Assembly (NCBI GenBank): GCA_013141115.1
Contig: JABFRP010000002.1
Location: 2,654,647-2,718,646 of the forward strand
Direction: 5' to 3'
DNA: 64,000 bases
DNA from: Ferruginibacter sp.
GTDB lineage: Bacteria; Bacteroidota; Bacteroidia; Chitinophagales; Chitinophagaceae
The notes under the pieces were generated by a model. That model made no database searches, was not told the DNA's origin, and was given only the letters and a program-made list of their open reading frames with translations. This document shows positions 17,393 through 26,316 of this stretch, piece after piece. How positions within the stretch are numbered: the first letter of the stretch is position 1; every line of letters starts with the position of its first letter. The position numbers were made by a program, and so were the translations under genes.

Positions 17393-18457
17393 ATGCGTTT
17401 GAGTAAATGGGGAAATTATATAGATGAACATCTTTTTTTTGATCATGACGGTTTTTTTGAACTACCCTACTTATCAAACCAGCCGCAGTTAATGGTGGAT
17501 AGTGTAATTGCAATACCTGTTTCCAACCACCTACTGGCCGAGCAGGCCATCTATACCGACAACCCGTTTACCAAAGGCGTAATGCGTTATCGCAAAATCG
17601 AAGAAGGTTTATGGCTGCTGGCTTCTCAACTTGATGTAAAACAAAATATCATTTCCAAGGCCCTGTATAATGCAGATGAAGAAAGCGATTATTATTTTCT
17701 TTCGTTTGCAGTTTTTGAATACCCGTTTCCAACCGGCCATAGCCCGGCAGATGTAGCAACACTTATAAGTACTACCTGTACTTTTTACAAACCTAAAACA
17801 GCCGTAACCACTTTTTTTTATGAAGGCACTTCCGGTAAATTTTTTAACCTGGTATTTAATAAACAATGGGCAGAGAAAAATCTTTTGTTTAAAACATTAC
17901 CAGAGAAAAAAGAAATGCAGGATTTTTTAAATACTGAAACAGGGTTTATTAACTGGCTGGATATTGTGCCTGATGCTCATCAACTATCAAAATCCATGTG
18001 GAGCAGGCTGCAAGAAGAAAAGGACGGGGTTTTTGATACCATCGATCTAAAAAAGCAAATGCTGAAAATAATTACCGACTTCTTTAATAATGCCTTTGCT
18101 GATAAGCGTATCAAAGATTATGTACCCTTAAATGATCCTGATTATGCCAATGTTGCGACTGCAGAAAAACTGATCTTAAATAATTTAACGGCGCCTTTCC
18201 TGGGCGTTGAAAATATTGCACGGGCAGTAAATTTATCCCCCACCAAACTAAAAATGATATTCAAATCTGTTTTCGGGTTTTCGATGCTGCAATACCACAA
18301 AGAAAAAAATATGCTGCTGGCCATGCAGTTGATACAACGCTCCGGCATGCAAATAAAAAATATTGCAGCGGTAACAGGTTACCTAAGTGCCAGTAAATTT
18401 TCGGCAACTTTTAAAAAGCGTTTTGGTGTTTTGCCTGCTGCTATCAGGCGTAACTAA
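17393..18457 (+). CDS. AraC family transcriptional regulator
   Basis: The 354 residues end in a double helix-turn-helix AraC domain (about residues 255-354): NLTAPFLGVENIARAVNLSPTKLKMIFKSVFG and MQIKNIAAVTGYLSASKFSATFKKRFGVLPAAIRRN. The N-terminal part is not a recognised sensor. It has a PYxFP-like segment and probably a beta-rich ligand or interaction domain. No signal peptide is present. The target is unknown. The next gene downstream encodes the large T9SS protein, 297 bp away. Confidence 0.85.
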   Translation: MRLSKWGNYIDEHLFFDHDGFFELPYLSNQPQLMVDSVIAIPVSNHLLAEQAIYTDNPFTKGVMRYRKIEEGLWLLASQLDVKQNIISKALYNADEESDYYFLSFAVFEYPFPTGHSPADVATLISTTCTFYKPKTAVTTFFYEGTSGKFFNLVFNKQWAEKNLLFKTLPEKKEMQDFLNTETGFINWLDIVPDAHQLSKSMWSRLQEEKDGVFDTIDLKKQMLKIITDFFNNAFADKRIKDYVPLNDPDYANVATAEKLILNNLTAPFLGVENIARAVNLSPTKLKMIFKSVFGFSMLQYHKEKNMLLAMQLIQRSGMQIKNIAAVTGYLSASKFSATFKKRFGVLPAAIRRN

Positions 18458-18754
18458 CCTTTCATTTATTTCAATAAATTCCTTGGCTGTCTTAATTGGC
18501 TATTGATATGTCGTAATGGGCTATTGGGTTATATATTGATAAGCAAGTTTTCTTCGTTAAGGTTTCCTCTAATACAGAAACTAACCAAAACATTGTAATA
18601 TCATGATGATACCTTACCGGCTTTACCCCGGCAAATTATTTAGCCTGCAAATTATCCATTCTATCAGTTTTAATAATTATTGCGGCCCTGCCGCAGGTAA
18701 CTATATATTACAAATTACAAAAACCGCTTTCTTACTAATCTCCTAAACAACAAC
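18458..18754. other. Intergenic region upstream of the T9SS propeller protein
   Basis: 297 bp without coding potential. A small hairpin TGCGGC-cct-GCCGCA lies at 18681-18695, about 60 nt before the downstream start. No TAnnTTTG box at a convincing distance was recognised. Confidence 0.5.
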
Positions 18755-21700
18755 ATGAAAAATCTTTTTACTATCTCATTGCTGCTTTTAGCAAGCAATA
18801 TTTTAAATGCCCAGTCTTTTGCTAAAACCATGGGGGGCACTTTGGCCGATTTCGGACGCTCGGTGGCTGTAGATGCTGCCGGCAATGTATATACCACAGG
18901 TTTTTATAGTGGTACTGCCGACTTTGATCCTGGTACGGGTACATTTAATTTAACCAGTGCCGGGGGCAGTGACATCTTTGTCAGCAAATTTGATGCGGCC
19001 GGTAATTTTGTTTGGGCTAGAAGCATGGGCGGAACAAATACTGAATTTGGGTTTGGTATTACGGTGGATGCCTCAGGCAATGTATACACCACGGGCTATT
19101 TTTTAGCCACGGCCGATTTTGACCCCGGTGTTGGTACATTTAATTTGACCAGTGCCGGAAGCGCTGATATGTTTATTAGCAAATTAAATGCTGCTGGTAA
19201 TTTTGTTTGGGCTAAAATCATGGGAGGAGCAGGGGCTGAAGTTGCGTATGGTATAACGGCGGATGCCTCCGGCAATATATATACCACAGGTTATTTCAGT
19301 GGTACTGCCGACTTTGATCCCGGAGCAGGTGCAGTTAATTTGACCAGTGCAGGCGGTCAGGATATATTTGTTAGCAAATTAGATGCAGCCGGTAATTTTG
19401 TTTGGGCTAAAAGTATAGGCGGAATCTTTGGTGATGTTGCGTATGGAATATCTACTGACGCCTCAGGCAATGTATATACAACAGGCAGCTATCAGGACAT
19501 TGTTGATTTTGACCCTGGTATTGGAACTGTTAACTTAACCAGTGTAGGTGGTGCTGATATTTTTATTAGTAAACTGGATGCCGCCGGTAATTTTGTTTGG
19601 GCAAAAAGTATGGGAGGATCAAGTGGTGATATTGCATATGGGATATCTACTGACGTCTCCGGCAATGTATATACCACAGGTAATTATCTGGGTACAGCAG
19701 ATTTTGACCCCGGTGCCGGAACTGTTAATTTAATTAGTGCTGGCGGCGCTGATGTTTTCGTTAGCAAATTAGATATATCAGGTAATTTTGTTTGGGCTAA
19801 AAGCGTGGGTGGAATTGCTGGCGATATTGCATATGGGATATCGGCTGACGCCTCCGGCAATGTATATACAACAGGCTATTATCAGGGCACTGCCGATTTT
19901 GATCCTGGTGCTGCTACAGTTAACTTAACCAGTGCTGGCGGTACTGATATTTTCATTAGCAAATTAGATGCATCGGGTAATTTTGTTTGGGCAAAAAGTA
20001 TGGGTGGAACCACTGGAGAAGCTGCGTATGGCATATCTGCTGACGCCTCTGGCAATGTATATACCACAGGTAATTATCTTGGCACTGCCGATTTTGACCC
20101 CGGTGCCGGCACAGCTAACTTAACCAGCGCAGGTAGCAATGATATTTTTGTAAGCAAGCTTAATCCATCAGGTTTATATACACCAGCGGCCACAGGTTTA
20201 CATTTTGATGGCGTAAATGACTATATTAATTGCGGCAATAGTTCTATGCTCAATCTTACTGCTTCTTTATCTTTAGAAGCATGGATAAACAGGAGTACTG
20301 CTGGTACTGATGATTGTATTATTGGTAAAGATGTATTTGCCAATGGTACGGGTTATGCTTTGTGGGTGTATCAAAATAATAAATTTGTATTACGTTTCAG
20401 CAACAGGGAATACAGCAGTGTATCTGCTATTGCAGCAAATGTTTGGACACATGTTGCTGCAACGTACGATGCAGCAACCACCACTCTAAAACTTTATATC
20501 AACGGCGTATTGGATGCTACATTCACCAGCGTGGCAGTACCGGTTTCCAACACGGGCAACTTATTTATTGGAACTCCGCAGGATGCTGTTGCAAATGCTT
20601 CTTTTGCATTCGGCGGATCTATGGATGAAGTACGTATCTGGAACAGGACGTTAGTGCAAAGTGAAATACAGAATAATATGAACTGCTCATTAAGCCCGGT
20701 TAACCAAACTGGTTTACTGGTTTTATACCATTTTGACCAGGGCATTGTTTTAAACAATAACTCAACAGTTACTTCACTTACAGATACAAGCGGTAACAAT
20801 AACAATGGAACGTTAACCAATTTTGCATTAGCAGGAGCTGCTTCCAATTGGGTTGCCGGCACAGTAACGGTTAATTGCAGCCCTGCAGCTACAGGCTTAA
20901 ACTTTGATGGCGTGAATGATTATGTAGATTGTGGCAATAGTGCCGGTATCAACAATCTTGGATTATCAGGGTTTACCCTGGAAGCCTGGGTTAAAGTATC
21001 CAACCCTGCTGCCACCAATTCTATCATTCGTAAAACCGGTGACTATAATTTTTATGTAAGTGGTAATAAGATAAATGTTGAATACTGGCCTGATGGAGTT
21101 GGTAATACCAATTTTTGGCAGGTAAGCGGAATGCTTACCATTGCAGCTAACACCTGGACGCATGTTGCCGCTACCTGGGATGGCACCACGGCATCATTAT
21201 ATGTGAATGGTGTTTTAAATACCGGAGCATTTTTAAATACCACAGTGGGGGGGTCAGAAAATATGTGGTTGGGCCGTTCTTCTATTTATAATAATCCCTT
21301 TGGCGGTAGTATGGATGAAGTACGGATTTGGAACAGGCCGTTATGCCAATCCGAAATTCAAAACAATATCCCTGGTGGAATAAATCCTGCAACGCAGGCA
21401 GGCTTAAAGGCTTACTATCAATTTAGCAAGGGTATAGTGGGTGCAAATAATGCCGGCCTTACCAGTATTGCTGATATAAGCGGCAATGGTAACAACGGTA
21501 CATTAAATACTTTTACATTGGCGGGTAGTTCTTCTAACTGGGTGTTGGGTGCAGCCACCAGTGTTGCCCCTGCATTTATTCCTTCATCACTTGCTGCAAC
21601 AGCGGGAACTGGGCAGGTTTGTAAATCGGGTAATATGCTTAATGGCACAACTTATTATATCGATGGCGCCTGTAATTTAATTGCTGCTGTTAATCCTTCA

Positions 21701-22645
21701 GGTGCTTCGCCTGTTGCAGGCAACGTAAATACCTGTGTAAAAATTGATGCAACAGTACAAACATTTAATGGCCAGCCTTATGTACAACGCCATTACGACA
21801 TTGAGCCGGTTACCAATGCAGCCACAGCCACAGGAACGGTTACCCTTTATTTTACACAGGCGGAGTTTAACGCCTATAACACAGCAAGAGGTGCTTATCC
21901 TGCACTTCCCACCGGCAGTGGCGACGTTGCAGGTATTTCCAAATTGCTGATCACACAATTTCATGGAACGGGAACTGCACCGGGTAATTACTCCGGTTCC
22001 AGTTTAATAATAGATCCTGCAGATGCCAATATAATTTGGAACAATACTTTAAGCAGGTGGCAGGTAACTTTTGATGTAAGCGGCTTTAGCGGATTTTATG
22101 TGCATACCAGCACTACTAATGCCACTTTGCCTTTAAACTTATTGAATTTTACAGCGGCAATAAATGGCCATACACAATTGCTGCAATGGAGTACTGCTAA
22201 CGAAATAAATTGTAAATATTTTGTGATCGAAAAAAGTAATGATGGCAGTAATTTTAAGAACATTGGCTCAGTAAATGCAAAAGGTACCGGCAATGGAGTT
22301 TATACATTTACTGATGGGTATAGCCTGGAAGGTACAGTTTATTACAGGCTGAAAATGGTAGACGTCAACGATCATTTTACCTATAGTAATATTATCCGGT
22401 TAACCAACAGCCCCATTAATCAATTAACCATTTACCCTAACCCGGTATCAGATAAAGCTACGCTGCAAATAAGCGATAAAAAATTAATGGGCACTACAGC
22501 AAAAATTATTGATGCCACCGGTAAAACCGTGCAAACATTTATTATCAAAAATAATTTTGAAATAGTGGACATGAGTTTACTGCCGGCAGGATTATATGTG
22601 CTGCAAACTGCCAATGGCAGCAACCAAAAAATAATAAAAAAGTAG
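18755..22645 (+). CDS. T9SS-secreted protein with seven SBBP-type repeats and two LamG domains
   Basis: A 1296-residue surface or secreted protein. After a signal peptide (ILNAQ) come seven 65-residue SBBP-like beta-propeller repeats (about residues 22-477). Each has DASGNVYTTG, GTADFDPG, NLTSAGG, DIFVSKLDAAGNFVWAKSMGG. Two concanavalin/LamG-like domains follow (about 478-650 and 710-880), both with LxFDGVNDYxxCGNS and GGSMDEVRIWNR. A linker with CVKIDATVQ and a beta-sandwich region leads to the sorting domain from about residue 1224 (TIYPNPVSDKATLQI). Seven repeats would close one seven-bladed propeller. It is likely an adhesin or glycan-binding protein; enzymatic activity is not indicated. 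Confidence 0.88.
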   Translation: MKNLFTISLLLLASNILNAQSFAKTMGGTLADFGRSVAVDAAGNVYTTGFYSGTADFDPGTGTFNLTSAGGSDIFVSKFDAAGNFVWARSMGGTNTEFGFGITVDASGNVYTTGYFLATADFDPGVGTFNLTSAGSADMFISKLNAAGNFVWAKIMGGAGAEVAYGITADASGNIYTTGYFSGTADFDPGAGAVNLTSAGGQDIFVSKLDAAGNFVWAKSIGGIFGDVAYGISTDASGNVYTTGSYQDIVDFDPGIGTVNLTSVGGADIFISKLDAAGNFVWAKSMGGSSGDIAYGISTDVSGNVYTTGNYLGTADFDPGAGTVNLISAGGADVFVSKLDISGNFVWAKSVGGIAGDIAYGISADASGNVYTTGYYQGTADFDPGAATVNLTSAGGTDIFISKLDASGNFVWAKSMGGTTGEAAYGISADASGNVYTTGNYLGTADFDPGAGTANLTSAGSNDIFVSKLNPSGLYTPAATGLHFDGVNDYINCGNSSMLNLTASLSLEAWINRSTAGTDDCIIGKDVFANGTGYALWVYQNNKFVLRFSNREYSSVSAIAANVWTHVAATYDAATTTLKLYINGVLDATFTSVAVPVSNTGNLFIGTPQDAVANASFAFGGSMDEVRIWNRTLVQSEIQNNMNCSLSPVNQTGLLVLYHFDQGIVLNNNSTVTSLTDTSGNNNNGTLTNFALAGAASNWVAGTVTVNCSPAATGLNFDGVNDYVDCGNSAGINNLGLSGFTLEAWVKVSNPAATNSIIRKTGDYNFYVSGNKINVEYWPDGVGNTNFWQVSGMLTIAANTWTHVAATWDGTTASLYVNGVLNTGAFLNTTVGGSENMWLGRSSIYNNPFGGSMDEVRIWNRPLCQSEIQNNIPGGINPATQAGLKAYYQFSKGIVGANNAGLTSIADISGNGNNGTLNTFTLAGSSSNWVLGAATSVAPAFIPSSLAATAGTGQVCKSGNMLNGTTYYIDGACNLIAAVNPSGASPVAGNVNTCVKIDATVQTFNGQPYVQRHYDIEPVTNAATATGTVTLYFTQAEFNAYNTARGAYPALPTGSGDVAGISKLLITQFHGTGTAPGNYSGSSLIIDPADANIIWNNTLSRWQVTFDVSGFSGFYVHTSTTNATLPLNLLNFTAAINGHTQLLQWSTANEINCKYFVIEKSNDGSNFKNIGSVNAKGTGNGVYTFTDGYSLEGTVYYRLKMVDVNDHFTYSNIIRLTNSPINQLTIYPNPVSDKATLQISDKKLMGTTAKIIDATGKTVQTFIIKNNFEIVDMSLLPAGLYVLQTANGSNQKIIKK
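18820..20184 (+). repeat. Seven in-frame 195-bp tandem repeats
   Basis: The landmark GGCAATRTATAT occurs at 18881, 19076, 19271, 19466, 19661, 19856 and 20051, exactly 195 bp apart each time with no length change. The units encode the SBBP blades. Confidence 0.95.
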
Positions 22646-22857
22646 AAAGATAATTTCTTGGGGGTTATGCAAAATGCCGTTACTGTAAAATGTAGCGGCA
22701 TTATTTTTCTGCCAATTGAAATGTAATGTGGTAATCCCCCGTTTTAAATCTATTTAAAACAGCATGTTGGATATAAAGGATATTGTAAAAGGGATTGATG
22801 CTTTTCTATTTTAACAGGAATAAGATTTGGCATTAAATAAAACGGGGGAGTACATTT

Positions 22858-23324
22858 TTATCTTTTAATACTAAAAACATTGCTGTCATCCGGGCTTAAC
22901 AAATTGCCATCGTATTTAATTTCAGTAGCAATAACACCGCAGCAATCTTTAGCGCAAAATGTTTTTACTGTAATGCTTTTCAGCGGCTCATTTTTTATCT
23001 GTAAGGCCATTGTATCTCTTGCGAAAATTGTATTTTAAGGCCATTGTAAACTGTCCGTAAAAACTGTAATTGATGTGTAACTCGAATTTGATTTTATAAA
23101 CAATTTTACATCCGCCGGAGTAAGTGTTGGGTTGCTGCCAAAAACAAGATCGCTCCCTGTTGTTTTATTAGTAGTGGTAAACTTAAAACTGCTATAAGCA
23201 ATAAGGCACATCACATCGGGGCATGCTATTGGTGAACCGCAATTGTTGATAGTTTCTTTATTCTTTTTGCAGGATAAAAGCACAAAAGAACAAATGCTGA
23301 TAATAGTAAAAATTTTGTCTTCAT
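22858..23324 (-). pseudogene. Small lipoprotein gene with a frameshift and an internal stop
   Basis: ATG 23324 begins a signal peptide, MKTKFLLLSAFVLLC, which shifts into the main frame at LLSCKKNKE, a lipobox. The main frame (CGSPIACPDVMCLIAYSSFKF...FTDSLQWP) meets TAA at 23037-23035, but continues in the same frame with NTIFARDTMALQIKNEP and a cysteine-rich end (FCAKDCCGVIATEIKY) to TAA 22860-22858. So there is one indel near the signal peptide and one nonsense codon (CCT TAA AAT, one base from CCT AAA AAT). The original product was a ~155-residue cysteine-containing lipoprotein of unknown role. Confidence 0.6.
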
Positions 23325-23387
23325 AACGGTATTGACAACCGCAAATGTGCAATCGTAGCACCTGCCTGAATATTTAAAACTCACAAA

Positions 23388-24443
23388 TTAATATGCCCTT
23401 CCCACGGTATCACAAACTGCTTTCAGCAACGAATTATTATCATGTGCATCATGGCTTTTTTCCCATAGCATAATACCATTGGCACTTTGTTTGGCCAGCA
23501 TGGCTTTCTTTTTTACTGTGGCAATGCCATTATAATAAATAGTGTAATTTGTAAAAGTACCATTGCTAACCACTGCAGAGTCTGATTGCGGATTGCCGCC
23601 TTTTAAAAGTATATCACTGTAGCTAAGTATGGTGCCGGTTTGTGTAATACCACTTGCTCTTCCATAACCTGCAATACCTAAAACCGCTTTTGCTGCAGGT
23701 AAACCACGGGTGTTTACCCAATAATTAATACAGGTATTGGCCAGTGCGTAATCGCAATGTTGTTTGTAAGGCACGGTGGTACTAAAATCATCATAGCTCA
23801 TTATATTAAACCAGTCTACATAATTGCCCTGCCACAATTCGCTTTTAATTGCATCACGTATTACACCGGCATATTTGCCTGCAGTAATAGCAGCGGTTAA
23901 ATAATATTTACTTCCGGTATGGCAGCTGTCGCTTAATTGTTTCATTAATGCAGTATAAGTAATATCAGTGCCATCATCTGTACGAGGGAATTCCCAGTCC
24001 ATATCCACACCATCCAAGCCATAAGTTCTTACTAAATTCATTATTTGGTTTATAAATGAAGTGCGGCCTGTTGTGCCTGTGGCCATCGTTTTAAAGTCTG
24101 CCGCAAGGCCACCAATGCTGATGAACACTTTTGCACCATTAGCTTTGGCCTTGGTTTTTAACTCCAGTAAATGACTGCCGCTACCCAGTACTAAACCGCC
24201 GGTACTGTTAACATTGGCAAAGGCATAATTAATAACATTGCACATCCTGAATTTTATATCCGGCACTGCAGATACCGTTCTGTAAGAAGGAAAATATCCC
24301 ACTACATAAAAGCCAAATGCAGGCGGTGGTGCAATTACAGGTACAACAGGAGGAGGGGGAGGAGTGTTATCAGATTTTTTACAGGAATAAGCAAAGGAGA
24401 TCAGGAAACTTCCCAAAAAAAGATAGCGCAGTTGTTTCAGCAT
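23388..24443 (-). CDS. GH18 family chitinase-like lipoprotein
   Basis: Start at MLKQLRYLF (24443); upstream in-frame codons are unlikely. A lipoprotein signal ends FAYSCKKS, followed by a proline-rich linker and a GH18 TIM barrel of about 310 residues. The catalytic motif is intact: YGLDGVDMDWEFP (DxxDxDxE). KVFISIGGLAADF is strand beta-3, WFNIMSYDDF is beta-6 and GIMLWEKSHD is beta-8. Such proteins hydrolyse beta-1,4-GlcNAc polymers. It is single-domain and without a carbohydrate-binding module, so it probably acts on soluble oligomers at the cell surface or in the periplasm. It stands alone, divergent from ccmB. Confidence 0.9.
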   Translation of the reverse strand: MLKQLRYLFLGSFLISFAYSCKKSDNTPPPPPVVPVIAPPPAFGFYVVGYFPSYRTVSAVPDIKFRMCNVINYAFANVNSTGGLVLGSGSHLLELKTKAKANGAKVFISIGGLAADFKTMATGTTGRTSFINQIMNLVRTYGLDGVDMDWEFPRTDDGTDITYTALMKQLSDSCHTGSKYYLTAAITAGKYAGVIRDAIKSELWQGNYVDWFNIMSYDDFSTTVPYKQHCDYALANTCINYWVNTRGLPAAKAVLGIAGYGRASGITQTGTILSYSDILLKGGNPQSDSAVVSNGTFTNYTIYYNGIATVKKKAMLAKQSANGIMLWEKSHDAHDNNSLLKAVCDTVGRAY

Positions 24444-24558
24444 AGTTTTAGAATAAGTGATGAAGATAATAAAAAAACTATCAATAAAATATGGCGGCAT
24501 TTACAAAAATTGAAACGGGTTTTATAAATCCTGTTTTAAATAGTAGTAATTTGCGTTG

Positions 24559-25215
24559 ATGTTTAAACGTGTTTTCGCTTTATTACAAAAAGATGTGCTG
24601 CTCGAGTTCAGGCAAAAGCATACCTTTTACGGTATTGTTTTATATATAGCTTCCACGGTGTTTGTTATTTATTTATCCATGGATAAGCCTGATGGCACAG
24701 TTTGGAACAGTTTGTTCTGGATCATTCAATTATTTATCTGCGTAAATGCTGTAGCCAAAAGTTTTTTGCAGGAAAGCAAAGGCAGGTTACTTTATTTTTA
24801 TTCCATAGCCTCGCCGGCGGAGTTTATCATCAGCAAAATAATTTACAATGTTTTATTAATGGTATTGATGAGCAGTATAAGTTTGGTGCTGTTCTTTTTC
24901 TTTTTATCTAACCCGGTAAATAATACATTGCAATTTACCGGTATTGTAATTTTAGGCGGCATCAGCATAAGTTTGGTATTTACTTTAATGAGTGCCATTG
25001 CAGCAAAGGCGCAGCAAAATGCAGCATTAATTGCCATTATGGGTTTTCCTATTATTTTGCCACAGTTATTAATGTTGATGAAATTGAGCAAAGTAGCGTT
25101 TGCAGAAGTTTTCAGACCGGGGGCTGTAATGCAGCTAAGTGCGTTAATAATTGGTTTGGATGTATTGGTAATTGCGATGGCTGTAGTTCTTTTTCCATAC
25201 CTGTGGAAAGATTAA
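24559..25215 (+). CDS. ccmB: Heme exporter subunit CcmB
   Basis: 218 residues starting at MFKRVFALLQKDVLLEFRQKHTFYGIVLY, the conserved N-terminus of Bacteroidota CcmB. About six membrane segments follow, with QESKGRLLYFYSIASPAEFIISK as the conserved cytoplasmic loop. CcmB is a permease subunit of the CcmABC complex used in cytochrome c maturation. No ccmA is adjacent. ccmC and a ccmD-like gene follow on the same strand after 95 bp containing their own promoter. Confidence 0.9.
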   Translation: MFKRVFALLQKDVLLEFRQKHTFYGIVLYIASTVFVIYLSMDKPDGTVWNSLFWIIQLFICVNAVAKSFLQESKGRLLYFYSIASPAEFIISKIIYNVLLMVLMSSISLVLFFFFLSNPVNNTLQFTGIVILGGISISLVFTLMSAIAAKAQQNAALIAIMGFPIILPQLLMLMKLSKVAFAEVFRPGAVMQLSALIIGLDVLVIAMAVVLFPYLWKD

Positions 25216-25278
25216 TCTGTTTAAAGAAGAAACATCAAAAAATAGTTAACTTAAAACTATTAACTGAAAACTGAATCC

Positions 25279-25286
25279 TATCTTTG
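25279..25286 (+). promoter_or_regulatory. -7 box upstream of ccmC
   Basis: TATCTTTG is an exact TAnnTTTG box 25 nt before the ATG at 25311. It indicates that ccmC can be transcribed independently of ccmB. Confidence 0.65.
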
Positions 25287-25310
25287 CGGCATCAAAAAAA
25301 TATCTTCCTG

Positions 25311-26039
25311 ATGAAGAAAAGCTGGTGGAAAATATTATCCTTAGTTTTACTGATCTATACTGTAGTGGCGGGGTTTTTAATTACCGTTCCCGATCTGCCG
25401 ATCATTCACCAGTCTATCCGTAACCTTTTTTTTCATGTATGTATGTGGTTTGCCATGATGATATTATTTATCATCAGTTTTGTGTACAGTATTAAATATT
25501 TGCGCAATTCAAATTACAGCAATGATATTTATGCCCGGCACTTTGCTGCAGTGGGGGCTTTTGTGGGTATTTTGGGATATGGCACTGGCGCAATCTGGGC
25601 AAATTACACCTGGCTTACCGATCAAAACCAAAGCCTGGGTAGTGTACTTAAAGAACCTAAATTGCTGGGAGCTGCCATTGCTTTATTAATTTATGGCGCT
25701 TATTTTGTTTTAAGAGGCAGTTTTACTGATATAGATAAAAGAGCAAGGGTAAGTGCAGTGTATAATATTTTTGCTTTTGTAATGCTGTTTCCAAGTATAT
25801 GGATCATTCCACGAATGGTGGGCAGCTTACACCCCGGTGCGCCGGGCAGCGATAGCGGTAACCCTGCATTAAATGCACAAAAAGATCTGGATAGCACCAT
25901 GCGTATGATATTTTATCCGGCAGTAATTGGCTGGACTTTATTAACCGTTTGGATAGCCACTTTAAAAATAAGAATACAATTATTACAAGATAAAACTTTG
26001 ATAAATGAAGAGGTCTCTTTGGATATCGATACTAAATAA
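25311..26039 (+). CDS. ccmC: Cytochrome c maturation permease CcmC
   Basis: The start MKKSWWKILSLVLLIY is favoured because it follows the promoter. The 242-residue protein has about six membrane segments. FFHVCMWFAMM carries one heme-ligand histidine and SLHPGAPG the other. The tryptophan-rich periplasmic segment between reads GAIWANYTWLTDQNQSLGS and then KEPKLLGAAIA, so it keeps two tryptophans but lacks the usual WxxWDxRLT-like core. CcmC holds heme for delivery to CcmE. The gene overlaps the ccmD-like gene by 35 bp. Confidence 0.88.
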   Translation: MKKSWWKILSLVLLIYTVVAGFLITVPDLPIIHQSIRNLFFHVCMWFAMMILFIISFVYSIKYLRNSNYSNDIYARHFAAVGAFVGILGYGTGAIWANYTWLTDQNQSLGSVLKEPKLLGAAIALLIYGAYFVLRGSFTDIDKRARVSAVYNIFAFVMLFPSIWIIPRMVGSLHPGAPGSDSGNPALNAQKDLDSTMRMIFYPAVIGWTLLTVWIATLKIRIQLLQDKTLINEEVSLDIDTK

Positions 26040-26238
26040 AGCAGGTTTAGTAATTGCCGCTTTACTTTTTAATGCAGCTGCATTTGCACAGGATAAACCC
26101 GGCGGTGTAGATGAAATGATGCGTAGCAATGGAAAGATATATGTTGTGGTAGCAGTTTGCCTCACCATATTGATCGGCCTTTTTGTTTATGTTTTTTTAG
26201 TAGACAGAAAAATAAGTAAAATAGAAAAAGAAAATTAA
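26005..26238 (+). CDS. CcmD-like small membrane protein
   Basis: 77 residues. An N-terminal hydrophobic segment ending FAQD resembles a signal peptide, followed by DEMMRSNGKIYVVVAV and a second membrane helix with a basic, charged tail (DRKISKIEKEN). This layout fits the Bacteroidota CcmD family that assists heme release from CcmC. Its start lies within the last codons of ccmC in another frame, indicating translational coupling. Confidence 0.75.
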   Translation: MKRSLWISILNKAGLVIAALLFNAAAFAQDKPGGVDEMMRSNGKIYVVVAVCLTILIGLFVYVFLVDRKISKIEKEN

Positions 26239-26263
26239 ACCGACCTGCCAGCCGGTTTTTTTT
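26237..26263 (+). terminator. Terminator after the ccm genes
   Basis: AAACCG pairs with CGGTTT around a GC-rich loop, and the stem continues into a T8 run. Confidence 0.65.
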
Positions 26264-26316
26264 AATAAGTATAAATTTTAAAAAACAACGATTGCAAAAA
26301 CTAAACTAGATTTTTT

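Noticed and set aside
18820..20184. Regular repeats resembling a CRISPR or satellite array
   Set aside because: The period is 195 bp, a multiple of three, and the repeats lie fully inside one reading frame as protein domains.
24500..24558. Strong promoter for ccmB
   Set aside because: The sequence GTAATTTG near 24550 is only a partial match and lies too close to the start to be confident.
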